From Actinomadura macra NBRC 14102 (GTDB lineage Bacteria; Actinomycetota; Actinomycetes; Streptosporangiales; Streptosporangiaceae), in the NCBI RefSeq assembly GCF_001552215.1, contig NZ_BCQT01000027.1, positions 62,001 to 126,000 on the forward strand: DNA of 64,000 nucleotides, read 5' to 3'. The notes under the pieces were generated by a model that made no database searches, was not told where the DNA came from, and saw nothing but the letters and a program-made list of their open reading frames with translations. Made by a program: the position numbers and the translations under genes. Position 1 is the first letter of the stretch; every line of letters starts with the position of its first letter. Positions 1-10,697 of this stretch are shown here, in pieces.

Positions 1-295
1 CGGCTTCATGCTGGAGCCGACCGTGCCGCTGTGGCTGCAGCCGTACCTGCCGATCGCCATCGTCGCCGCGTTGGACGCCATGTTCGGCGGGGTCCGGGCC
101 CGGCTTGAGGGGATCTTCGACGAGAAGGTGTTCGTGGTCTCCTTCGTCAGCAACACCATCATCGCCGCGCTGATCGTGTTCCTGGGCGACCAGCTCGGGG
201 TCGGCTCGCAGCTGTCGACCGGCGTCGTGGTCGTCCTCGGCATCCGCATCTTCTCCAACGCGGCGGCCATCCGGCGAAAGCTGTTCGGCGCATGA
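1..295 (+). CDS. sbp: small basic protein Sbp (DUF1290), 5' truncated by window edge
   Basis: The reading frame is open from base 2 to the TGA at 293-295. The first in-frame ATG (base 8) lies inside the conserved part, because this family normally has about 15 more residues including a first membrane helix, so the true start is left of the window. The visible part holds the LEPTVPLWLQPYLPIA segment, two hydrophobic helices (roughly residues 35-55 and 65-80) and a basic tail. Family members are small integral membrane proteins next to DUF881 genes and division genes in Gram-positive bacteria; the exact role is not established. The stop overlaps the next start (ATGA at 292-295), so the two genes are translationally coupled. 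Confidence 0.85.
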   Translation, partial: GFMLEPTVPLWLQPYLPIAIVAALDAMFGGVRARLEGIFDEKVFVVSFVSNTIIAALIVFLGDQLGVGSQLSTGVVVVLGIRIFSNAAAIRRKLFGA

Positions 296-1119
296 CCGAG
301 TTCGACGAGAGCCCCGAACGCCCGCACGCCGATGGCGACGTTCCGACAAAGAAGGATCGGCCAGAACCGTCCTCTGCATCCCTTGCGGAGCCGGCCGGCG
401 AAGGCGTCCCGGAAAGCGTTGAGAGGCCGTCGGGATTCGCAGTGGTAATGGGGTTGCTGCGGCCCCGCGTTTCGTGGGGGCAACTCGTCGGGGGAGTGCT
501 CTGTCTCGTTCTGGGGTTCGCAGTCGTCGCGCAGGTGCAGACGAACAACCGGGACACGACATTCGCCACGGCGCGCCAAGACGAGCTCGTGGGGATTCTG
601 GCCGATCTGGGGCAGCGATCGGAACGGCTCAGGGGAGACCTGCGCGACCTTGAGGAGACTAAAGCCGGGCTGGAACGTGATGCCGAAGGCGGCACGGCTC
701 TGGAGGAGGCGCGCAAGCGGGCGACCATCTATGGCCTTCTGGCGGGCACGTTGCCCGCCGAGGGGCCCGGAGTGGAGGTGACGATCGATGACCCGAAGCG
801 GGGGATGCGAGCCCTCCACCTGCTGGACGCCTTGCAGGAGTTGCGCGACGCCGGCGCTGAAGTAGTACAGGTCAACGACGTGCGCGCGGGCGTCGACACC
901 TACTTCCTAGACGAGCAGGGCGGCGTGCAGGGCGGCGTGCAGGTGGACGGGAGGCCCCTCCAGGCGCCGTACCGGTTCCTGGCCATCGGCGACCCTCACA
1001 CGATGACCACGGCGCTCAACATCCCAGGCGGTGTGGTGAAGACACTGCAGGGTGTCGGGGCCGTCGTGTCGATTACCCCGCGCGCGAGGATCGCCGTTCG
1101 CGCGATACGGTCGTCCTAG
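292..1119 (+). CDS. DUF881 family membrane-anchored protein
   Basis: This 275-residue protein has a charged cytoplasmic N-terminus of about 60 residues, one membrane helix near residues 65-82 (LVGGVLCLVLGFAVVAQVQ), a short coiled coil near residues 95-140, and the DUF881 globular domain with the GPGVEVTIDD, LLDALQELRDAGAEVVQVNDVR and PYRFLAIGDP segments. It is the equivalent of Rv1825 in the syntenic mycobacterial cluster. Family function is not known; the membrane anchor plus coiled coil and the sbp neighbour suggest a role at the cell envelope or division site (inference). In mycobacteria the glycine cleavage H-protein gene follows; here it is absent. Confidence 0.88.
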   Translation: MTEFDESPERPHADGDVPTKKDRPEPSSASLAEPAGEGVPESVERPSGFAVVMGLLRPRVSWGQLVGGVLCLVLGFAVVAQVQTNNRDTTFATARQDELVGILADLGQRSERLRGDLRDLEETKAGLERDAEGGTALEEARKRATIYGLLAGTLPAEGPGVEVTIDDPKRGMRALHLLDALQELRDAGAEVVQVNDVRAGVDTYFLDEQGGVQGGVQVDGRPLQAPYRFLAIGDPHTMTTALNIPGGVVKTLQGVGAVVSITPRARIAVRAIRSS

Positions 1120-1244
1120 AGGGAGATGGGGAAGCGGTAAACCCGGGGTCCGGCCAGGCGTCGCGATCGGCGGCCGTCCGCGCGGCGGCGTAGACCGGCG
1201 ATCACCGGCGAATGTAGTTTGGGGCAGTCGGCTCACCGTTCCAG

Positions 1245-1274
1245 TTGACCCCTCGGGTAATACCCGCGTAAGTT
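1245..1274 (+). promoter_or_regulatory. predicted promoter with palindromic spacer upstream of the garA-like gene
   Basis: TTGACC (1245-1250) and TAAGTT (1269-1274) are separated by 18 bases. The spacer contains a perfect 13-base palindrome, CGGGTA-A-TACCCG (1254-1266), which could be an operator. The rest of the 1120-1429 gap shows no gene. Confidence 0.5.
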
Positions 1275-1429
1275 GCGGCGACCGTCGTGTGAGCGGGCGG
1301 TGAGATGGACCGTGGTCGGGGGCGGGTCCCCGGCGTGGGTTGGTTGATGGATGCGCGTGGCGCAAGCGGCTTCCGCGGCAGCGGGGCGTCCGCGGGTGGC
1401 ACGCCGATGGTAGGAGGCCGAGCCGATCG

Positions 1430-1966
1430 ATGCCGAGCGTCTACTGCACGCAGTGCGGTCACGCCAACCCGGATGATGCCCGCTTCTGCTCGAACTGCGG
1501 CACTCCGCTGAACCGGAGTTCACCGTCGCCGTTGCCTCCCCGGGAGTCACCCGGCGAGTCCACCTCGACGATCTCCATCGGCGGGTTCGAGGCCCTGGAC
1601 GGAGACCAGGGCGCCGAGGAGCCGGTCGGGCCCGAGCAGGTCGCCGTGGAGGCGCTGCCCCCCGGGACGGCGCTGCTGGTGGTCAAGCGCGGCCCGAACG
1701 CCGGCAGCCGCTTCCTGCTCGACAAGGACCGCACGTCCGCGGGCCGCCACCCCGAGAGCGACATCTTCCTGGACGACGTCACCGTGTCCCGCCGTCACGC
1801 CGAGTTCGCCCGACAAGGAGGCGTGTTCTCTGTGCGCGACGTAGGCAGCCTTAACGGCACCTATGTCAACCGGCAGCGGATCGACCAGGCTGGCCTATCC
1901 GGCGGCGACGAGGTGCAGATCGGCAAGTTCCGGCTGGTCTTCCTGACCAATCCGCAACACGGCTGA
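1430..1966 (+). CDS. garA: GarA-like FHA domain protein with N-terminal zinc ribbon
   Basis: The chosen ATG follows AGGAGG (1412-1417) and gives 178 residues. Residues 5-22 form a CxxC...CxxC zinc ribbon (CTQCG...CSNCG). Residues about 75-170 form an FHA domain with GRHPESDIFLDD, VSRRHAEF and SLNGTYVN, almost identical in pattern to mycobacterial GarA (Rv1827), which binds phosphothreonine and inhibits 2-oxoglutarate dehydrogenase and related enzymes. The mycobacterial protein carries an N-terminal phospho-acceptor ETTS motif; here that segment is replaced by the zinc ribbon and a Ser/Thr-rich linker (STSTISIGGFEALDGD), which may hold the phospho-site. The gene precedes the Rv1828-type MerR gene, as in mycobacteria. 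The product is clear; the same metabolic targets are inferred. Confidence 0.88.
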   Translation: MPSVYCTQCGHANPDDARFCSNCGTPLNRSSPSPLPPRESPGESTSTISIGGFEALDGDQGAEEPVGPEQVAVEALPPGTALLVVKRGPNAGSRFLLDKDRTSAGRHPESDIFLDDVTVSRRHAEFARQGGVFSVRDVGSLNGTYVNRQRIDQAGLSGGDEVQIGKFRLVFLTNPQHG

Positions 1967-2114
1967 CCGGTACCGGGACGGAGCGCCAGCGAGTGGAGGC
2001 CGCCGGTCGGCGTACTTGCCGTTGGACCCCTCCGGAGACACCATTGACGGGATCGCCCGCCCGCCGCCGGGCGGCGGAGGGGGGCACGGGGTCGCGGCCA
2101 CGAGGGGAGGGGCC

Positions 2115-2846
2115 ATGAACGCGCAGCCAGCCCGGTCCCTGATGACGATCGGGGACGTGCTCGGCCTGCTCAGGCCCGACTTCCCCGACATCACGATCTC
2201 CAAGATCCGGTTCCTGGAGTCCGAGGGCCTGGTCGAACCGCAGCGCAGCCCGTCCGGCTACCGCAAGTTCGCCTCCTCCGACGTGGAGCGGCTCCGGTTC
2301 GTGCTCACCGCGCAGCGCGACCACTACATGCCGCTGCGCGTGATCCGGCAGCATCTGGAGGCCCGGGACCGCGGAGAGGCGGTCCCGCCGCTCGGCGCCC
2401 GCCGCGCCGGATCGGGAACGGAGCCCGCCCGCCGCCCCCGCACGCTCGTGGCGGCCGACACGACCGCGGACGAGCCCGCCGTCCGGTTGACCCGCCGCCA
2501 GCTCCTGGACGGGGCCGGGATCGACGAGGAACTGCTCGCCCGGCTGGAGGAGTACGGCCTCGTCCGCCGTACCGGCGCCCACTATCACGGCGAGGATCTC
2601 GCTATCGCGCGCGTGGCCGCCGCGCTCGGCGGGTTCGGCTTCGAGGTCCGGCACCTGCGGGCCGTGAAGGCGGCCGCCGACCGCCAGGTCGGGCTGATCG
2701 AGCAGATGGTCGCTCCCCAGCTGCGCCGCCGCAGCCCCGTCGCGCACGAGCAGGCCGCCGAGACCGCCCGTGAGATCGCCGCGCTGTCGGTGCGGCTGCA
2801 CGCGGCGCTCGTCTCCACCGGACTCCGCGAAAGCCTCGACCCCTGA
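2115..2846 (+). CDS. ftsR: MerR family regulator, FtsR/Rv1828 type
   Basis: The ATG at 2115 follows GGGGAGGGG and gives 243 residues. The N-terminal winged helix (ITISKIRFLESEGLVEP, SGYRKF, VERLRFVLTAQRDHYMPLRVIRQHL) matches Rv1828 of M. tuberculosis and FtsR of Corynebacterium. FtsR activates ftsZ. A linker rich in Arg/Ala precedes a second DNA-binding-like region (LTRRQLLDGAGIDEELLARLEEYGLV, near 130-160) and a helical C-terminus. No obvious effector pocket or Cys sensor is visible, so it is unlikely to be a metal or redox sensor. The gene lies between garA and the bifunctional nuclease, exactly as in mycobacteria, which supports orthology. Confidence 0.87.
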   Translation: MNAQPARSLMTIGDVLGLLRPDFPDITISKIRFLESEGLVEPQRSPSGYRKFASSDVERLRFVLTAQRDHYMPLRVIRQHLEARDRGEAVPPLGARRAGSGTEPARRPRTLVAADTTADEPAVRLTRRQLLDGAGIDEELLARLEEYGLVRRTGAHYHGEDLAIARVAAALGGFGFEVRHLRAVKAAADRQVGLIEQMVAPQLRRRSPVAHEQAAETAREIAALSVRLHAALVSTGLRESLDP

Positions 2847-2988
2847 TCATGCGGGCCGTGGAGTATTTTGCCGCCCCGGCCGTGCCACGGGGTGTCCGAT
2901 GCGGGGTGTACGTTGGCTACATGGTTCGGTCAGGAATCGGTCCGGCGCACGTGGTGACCGAGACAGCGAGAACCAGCAGGGAGCCGCA

Positions 2989-3459
2989 GTGAAGCAGATG
3001 GAGGTCGTCGGCGTCCGGGTCGAGATGCCCTCCAATCAGCCGATCGTCCTGTTGAAGGAGACGGAGGGCGACCGGTACCTGCCCATCTGGATCGGGGCGG
3101 TCGAGGCGACCGCGATCGCCTTCGCCCAGCAGGGTGTGCTGCCCGCGCGGCCCCTCACCCACGACCTGTTCCGCGATGTCCTGGACGCCCTGAGCGTGCA
3201 GCTGCGCACCGTGAACATCACCGCTCTGCGCGAGGGGATCTTCTTCGCCGACCTCATCTTCTCCAACGGCGTGGAGGTGAGCGCCCGCCCCTCCGACTCG
3301 ATCGCCCTGGCGTTGCGCACCGGCGCCACGATCTTCGCGAGCGAGGACGTCCTGGAGGAGGCCGGCGTCGCCATTCCCGACGAGCAGGAGGACGAGGTCG
3401 AGAAGTTCCGCGAGTTCCTCGACACGATCTCCCCCGAGGATTTCGGTCGGGCCGGCTGA
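2989..3459 (+). CDS. bifunctional nuclease family protein (DUF151)
   Basis: The GTG at 2989 follows CAGGGAG and gives 156 residues that begin at the conserved MKQMEVVGVRVE of Rv1829. The DUF151 core has QPIVLLKE, YLPIWIGAVEATAIAFAQQG, RPLTHDLFRDVL and RPSDSIALALR. Members of this family (for example TM0160 and plant BBD) are described as bifunctional nucleases acting on RNA and DNA, though the activity of the actinobacterial branch is not established. The C-terminus is acidic (DEQEDEVEKFREFLD). Length and boundaries are normal. The gene sits between two MerR genes, as in mycobacteria. Confidence 0.9.
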   Translation: MKQMEVVGVRVEMPSNQPIVLLKETEGDRYLPIWIGAVEATAIAFAQQGVLPARPLTHDLFRDVLDALSVQLRTVNITALREGIFFADLIFSNGVEVSARPSDSIALALRTGATIFASEDVLEEAGVAIPDEQEDEVEKFREFLDTISPEDFGRAG

Positions 3460-3703
3460 CCGCCGGCCGACGGACGGCCACGAGAACGATCACTCTGCGT
3501 GCTGGGGTAATTTGTTCGAGTTTCGTGGGATATGTCACTCTGGGGTGCAAGGTCATGCCCCGCCGCGATTGGTCTTGCATTGCCCTGGACCTGGCCGTTT
3601 CCGATGGGCGACGATCGGGGTAGGAGTGCGGTGACGGCGAAGGTGTGTAGTTTGCCCACGTGAAGCCGGTTCATCCGGGCATGCGACGCGCCGACGGTGA
3701 ACG

Positions 3704-3799
3704 TTGACCACGCCCTGACCGGCACCTACCGTGCTGGTGGAACACCCGTGGTGTAATTCGTCAAACCCCCTTGACGAAGCGCCACGGGCTGATAGAAGC
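3704..3799 (+). promoter_or_regulatory. predicted promoters and inverted repeat upstream of MerR gene 3811
   Basis: TTGACC (3704-3709), 17 bases, TACCGT (3727-3732) form a good promoter. A second candidate is TTGACG (3771-3776) with a weak TAGAAG box (3793-3798). Between them lies ACACC-CGT-GGTGT (3742-3754), a perfect inverted repeat that could bind a dimeric regulator, possibly the MerR protein itself. I see no gene in the rest of 3460-3810. Confidence 0.45.
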
Positions 3800-3810
3800 C
3801 GGAGGTCCGC

Positions 3811-4416
3811 GTGGCGGTGAGCAGCGGCGAGGGCAAGGCGACCCCCGAGAGGCAGATGGCGTCCCGGCGTGCCGGAGAGCAGGGCCTGCTCTTCGACACC
3901 CAGGTGTCGGTGCCACCGGAGGATGTCGGCTACCGCGGCCCGACAGCGTGCGCCGCGGCAGGGATCACCTACCGGCAACTCGACTACTGGGCGCGCACGC
4001 GGCTCGTGGACCCCAGCGTCCGCGCCGCGCACGGATCGGGCAGCCAACGGCTCTACAGCTTCCGCGACATCCTCGTGCTGAAGGTGGTCAAACGCCTCCT
4101 CGACACCGGCGTCTCGCTCCAGCAGATACGCACGGCGGTCACGCACCTGCGCGACCGGGGGGTCCAGGACCTGGCGCAGATCACCCTGATGAGCGACGGC
4201 GTCAGCGTCTACGAGTGCACGTCCGCGGACGAGGTCGTCGACCTGCTCCAAGGCGGGCAGGGCGTCTTCGGCATCGCGCTCGGACGGGTATGGCAGGAGG
4301 TCGAGGGGAGCCTCGCCGAACTGCCCGGCGAACGCGCCGCCACCGATGACGACGACACCTGTGAGCACCCGAACGACGAGCTCGCCAACCGCCGCCGCGC
4401 CCGCCGCACCGGCTGA
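3811..4416 (+). CDS. MerR family transcriptional regulator (Rv1830-like)
   Basis: The GTG start has a GGAGG box five bases upstream. The 201-residue protein has a disordered N-terminus, then LLFDTQVSVPPEDVGYRGPTACAAAGITYRQLDYWARTRLVDPSVR, a MerR-type recognition region, followed by GSQRLYSFRDILVLKVVKRLLDTGVSLQQIRTAV and a helical dimerisation segment. It matches Rv1830, the last regulator of the conserved cluster before gcvP. The mycobacterial homologue is an essential-type regulator linked to growth and drug tolerance; the targets here are unknown. The acidic DDDD stretch near the C-terminus is not a recognisable domain. Confidence 0.87.
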   Translation: MAVSSGEGKATPERQMASRRAGEQGLLFDTQVSVPPEDVGYRGPTACAAAGITYRQLDYWARTRLVDPSVRAAHGSGSQRLYSFRDILVLKVVKRLLDTGVSLQQIRTAVTHLRDRGVQDLAQITLMSDGVSVYECTSADEVVDLLQGGQGVFGIALGRVWQEVEGSLAELPGERAATDDDDTCEHPNDELANRRRARRTG

Positions 4417-4474
4417 GCCGCACCGGTCGAAGCCAGATCGTCCCTGACGTCCAGCCTGTCTCTCGGCACGGCCC

Positions 4475-6973
4475 TCAGAGTGCCTCTTTGCGCTGTAGGT
4501 AGGCGAACGCCGCCCAGCCCGGCAGCACCGGAAGCCACAACGTCAGCAGCCGGTACAGCAGCACCGCCGACGTCGCCGTCTCCGCCGTCAGCCCCGAGAT
4601 CGTCAGCGCCAGCGTCAGCGCGCCCTCGACCGCGCCCAGCCCGCCCGGCGTCGGCGCCGCCGACCCCAGCGCGTTCGCCGTCAGGAACACCACCACCACC
4701 GACGTCCAGTGCAGCGACCCCCCGAACGCACGGATCGACGCGTCCAGGCACAGCACGAACGCCACGGTGAGCAGCAGTGTCCCGCCCATCCCGGTGGCGA
4801 GCTTCCTCGGCGACTGCAGCACGTCCACCAGCCGCGGCACCACGCCGGAGAACATGCTCTTCATCCGGGACGTGACGACGCGGCGCACCTTCGGGACGGT
4901 CACGGCCAGCCCCGCCACCAGCCCCAGCGCGAGCACCGCGATGACGATCGTGCGGGACGGCGCCAAGTCCTGGGTGGCCTTGTTGGCGGAGCCGGTGAGG
5001 AAGCCGAAGAGGATCAGCAGCAGGATGTGCGTGACCATCCCGACCAGTTGCGACGCGCCGACGCTCGCCACCGCCGGCCCCGGCCGCACGCCGGAGCGCT
5101 GCAGGTACCGGGTGTTGACCGCCACGCCGCCGACGGCGGCGGGCGCGACCAGCTTGACGAACGACGCCGCGACCTGGGCCAGGACCGTCCGCCACAGCGG
5201 CAGCCGCTCCGGCACGAAGCCCATCAGCATGAACGCCGCCGCCAGGTAGGTGAGCACCGCCGCGCCCAGCGCGACCGCGACCCACCACCAGGTCGCCGTC
5301 GAGACCAGATGGCCGATGTCCAGGCTGCCGACCTGCGGGATCACGATGTAGGCGGCGATCGACAGCGCCACGATGCTGAAGATCGTTCGAGGCCGGAACC
5401 GCTCCAGCCGGACGGGTGCGGTCTCCGTCTCCGGCTCCAGCTGGACGATCTGCTCCCGGATCCGGGTCAGCAGGTCCTTGTGCTGCCGCAGCGTCGTCCG
5501 CGTCGCCCGCGACAGCGCCACCCGCTGCAGCAGCGGCACGGCCCCGGCGAGGACCTCCTCGCCCAGCACGGCCGCCGCCGTCCGGACGGCCCGCTCCGGC
5601 CCGGCCCGCAGCGCGAGCGTGGTCAGCAGCTGCGCCAGGTCCAGCCGCAACGCCAGGTCACCGGCCGCGATCTCTCCGGAGTGCAGGGCGGTGACGTAGG
5701 CGCGGCCGTCGTCACCGACCAGGACGGCGCCGTCCTCCAGACGCCGGTGCGCGAGCCGCCCGGCCTGTAGCCGCCGGAACTGCCGCCACACGTCCGACAG
5801 CAGCCCGTCGGTGATCTCCTCGCCGGGAACGTCGCCCAGCCGTCGCCCCGGCACGTACTCGTAGGCGAGCAGTGCCGCCTCGGTACCGACCTCCGACGTG
5901 CCGGCCAGCCGCGGCGTCCGGACCCCCGCCGCGTCCACGGCATAGGCCATGAGCGACTCCTGCTCCAGCGAGCGGCGCAGCGACCGCAGTGCCCGGACCG
6001 TCGTCGTGCCGCGCAGCCGCAGCAGCCGCCACACCCGGTAGAGGACCCCGGCGGTCTGCTGGTCGCGGTCCAGCACCCGCACGTCGAGGTGCCACTCGCC
6101 GCGGCGCGGCGGGACGCGGGCGGGGCGGCCGCCGGACGGAGCGGACGCCAGGACGACGCCGTAGCGGCGGGCCTCCTCGGTGCCGCCGCCCTCGGTGCCG
6201 CCGATGCGCGCGGCGCGCTCCGGCCGCATCCCGAGCCGCTCCAGCGCCGCCACCACCGCCGTCCCGGACGGCCGGGGGTTCGGCGTCCCGACCGCGTACA
6301 GGGTGCCGTGCCCGATCGCCCGGCCGAGCAGGTAGGTCGCGGCGAGCGCCGCGACCGAGGCGTAGGACGCGGTGAGCCCGGTCAGCGCCGCCAGCCCGAT
6401 CATCGTCCAGGTCGCGGCCTGCCAGCGGATCCGCCCGGCCATGCCGACCGCGCTGACGAACGCGATCACCGGTGCGATGTCGGTGTGCACGGGCGCGGTC
6501 GCGGTGCCGCCCCAGATCAGCGAGTCCAGCACACCGCCGGGTGCGGACGGCACCACCAGGTCGTCCAGCCCGATCGTGATCAGGAACGCGATCATGGCGG
6601 CCAGCAACGCGATGGCGACGCGCATCCCGTCTTTATGGAACAATCGTTCGATTGCAAAGGCCACCGGTACGGCCAGCACCCCGAAGCTGGACGCCAGCGT
6701 CGCCAGCGAGAGCAGCAGCCGCGGCGCGTGCGCGGTGCCCTCGGCGATGTCGGTCTGCAGACCGTGCGTCGTCTGCTGTGCGATCGACACCAGCAGCATC
6801 ACCACCGCCAGCAGGGCGCACGAGGCCGCGAACCGGATCGCGTCCGCGGGGCGGCGGATCCGGTCGGGCCGGGCCGGCTCGTCCACGGGCACGCCCGCGC
6901 CGCCCGCGGTGGCGCCCCGGCCGGGGCGCGCCGCCTCGCCGCGGGCCGGTGTCACTCCGGTCGGCCGCGTCAT
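4475..6973 (-). CDS. LPG-synthase-like integral membrane protein with degenerate kinase-like middle domain
   Basis: From the chosen ATG the protein has 832 residues. It has four parts: a disordered N-terminus, a block of about six helices (45-240), a cytosolic kinase-like region (about 300-500) and a C-terminal eight-helix lysylphosphatidylglycerol-synthase/AglD-type membrane domain (about 520-830; LVAPAAVGGVAVNTRYLQRSG, PTPGGLGAVEGALTLAL). The last domain is typical of lipid-modifying or flippase-like proteins. In the kinase-like part HxDxxxxN appears as HRRLEDGAV and the DFG position as LHSGE, so phosphotransfer is doubtful. The start is uncertain: the frame is open up to 7309, but that would run into the riboswitch; another ATG is at 7138 with an Arg-rich leader. 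It is divergent from gcvP. The substrate is unknown. Confidence 0.78.
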   Translation of the reverse strand: MTRPTGVTPARGEAARPGRGATAGGAGVPVDEPARPDRIRRPADAIRFAASCALLAVVMLLVSIAQQTTHGLQTDIAEGTAHAPRLLLSLATLASSFGVLAVPVAFAIERLFHKDGMRVAIALLAAMIAFLITIGLDDLVVPSAPGGVLDSLIWGGTATAPVHTDIAPVIAFVSAVGMAGRIRWQAATWTMIGLAALTGLTASYASVAALAATYLLGRAIGHGTLYAVGTPNPRPSGTAVVAALERLGMRPERAARIGGTEGGGTEEARRYGVVLASAPSGGRPARVPPRRGEWHLDVRVLDRDQQTAGVLYRVWRLLRLRGTTTVRALRSLRRSLEQESLMAYAVDAAGVRTPRLAGTSEVGTEAALLAYEYVPGRRLGDVPGEEITDGLLSDVWRQFRRLQAGRLAHRRLEDGAVLVGDDGRAYVTALHSGEIAAGDLALRLDLAQLLTTLALRAGPERAVRTAAAVLGEEVLAGAVPLLQRVALSRATRTTLRQHKDLLTRIREQIVQLEPETETAPVRLERFRPRTIFSIVALSIAAYIVIPQVGSLDIGHLVSTATWWWVAVALGAAVLTYLAAAFMLMGFVPERLPLWRTVLAQVAASFVKLVAPAAVGGVAVNTRYLQRSGVRPGPAVASVGASQLVGMVTHILLLILFGFLTGSANKATQDLAPSRTIVIAVLALGLVAGLAVTVPKVRRVVTSRMKSMFSGVVPRLVDVLQSPRKLATGMGGTLLLTVAFVLCLDASIRAFGGSLHWTSVVVVFLTANALGSAAPTPGGLGAVEGALTLALTISGLTAETATSAVLLYRLLTLWLPVLPGWAAFAYLQRKEAL

Positions 6974-7263
6974 GCCGTGCCGCCGCACTGGCCATCCGTC
7001 ATCGTGATCAGCGTCCCAGACCGGGCGGCGCGCCGTCGAGCGGGAGCCCCGCCACCGGCCGCGCGCGCCTCCACCCGAGTCCGCCGCCCTTCTCCGCCCT
7101 GGCCCGCGGCCCGTCCCGTCCTCGCGGGCCGTGCTCATCGTACTGGTCGGTACGCGCACGGCGACCCAGGTCACCGGGGTGCCCGCCCGATCTTCGTGGG
7201 GCCGGGACGGTCGGGTGGGGCGATCGTTGGGTAGGGTTTGCCCAGACATGCCGTCGACCCTGG

Positions 7264-7462
7264 GCGGGAGAGACCTCGCGCAAGCCGGTGCGGGGCGCCG
7301 AAGGGGCAACCTCCCCGGAACCTCTCAGGCAAAAGGACCGCCCGGGCGAGGCACCTCTGGAAAGCAGGCGTCGATCTCCCCACCTGGGGAAGGACGGCTC
7401 ACCGAAGGGGAAACCCCGCCGCGCGGGTGAAGCTCTCAGGTGCCGATGACAGAGGGGGAGAC
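7264..7462 (+). promoter_or_regulatory. tandem glycine riboswitch upstream of gcvP
   Basis: Two glycine aptamers lie in tandem. The first (about 7264-7342) has GGGAGAGAC, GCGCCGAAGGGGCAA and AACCTCTCAGGCAAAAGGAC. The second (about 7352-7462) has CCTCTGGAAAGCAGG, CACCGAAGGGGAAA, GAAGCTCTCAGG, CCGATGACAGAGGGGGAG. These are the conserved cores of the gcvT-type glycine riboswitch, and the location 60 bases before gcvP fits. Glycine binding would be expected to turn on gcvP expression. I do not see a clear terminator hairpin with a U-run, so control may be on translation or by an unobvious terminator. Confidence 0.93.
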
Positions 7463-7523
7463 CGGCCGCCGGCCCGCGCCGGCGGTGGCCCTGAGCGACC
7501 GCAGCAGCCAGGAGGCTCTCCCC

Positions 7524-10397
<2,874 letters not shown>

Positions 10398-10614
10398 CCT
10401 GCTCGGTCTTTCGAGCCCGGCCGCGCTCCGGCGGGCGTCCGTCAGTCGTTGAGCAGCCGTCATACGGTGAGGGCCACCCAGGCCCGCGCTGGTCGGCGGG
10501 TTCGGTGTCTCTCTGACACGGTGGTGAGCGAATAGGCCGGGCCAGAGAAAGAGGCTGTTCCACTGCCAGGCCCTAACCACCGACGAGGCCCGACTTCGGC
10601 ATGTTTGGCAAATA

Positions 10615-10697
10615 CCCTCTGGGGGTCGCTCCCCCAAAAAGCGGCGAAGGGTCGCTAGGCTCTGTGCGGACCCCGACCCCCAGAGGGCAGAAGAGCG
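10615..10697 (+). promoter_or_regulatory. leader with two mutually exclusive hairpins before the TPR gene
   Basis: CCCTCTGGGGGTCG (10615-10628) is the exact reverse complement of CGACCCCCAGAGGG (10674-10687), a 14-base-pair stem whose right arm contains the purine-rich stretch in front of the ATG at 10698. The same left arm can instead form the local hairpin GGGGG-TCGCT-CCCCC (10621-10635). The two folds cannot coexist. GGGTCGCT also occurs twice (10623-10630, 10649-10656). The transcription start is unknown, so this could be a DNA operator rather than RNA. The remainder of 10398-10614 shows no gene. Confidence 0.4.
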
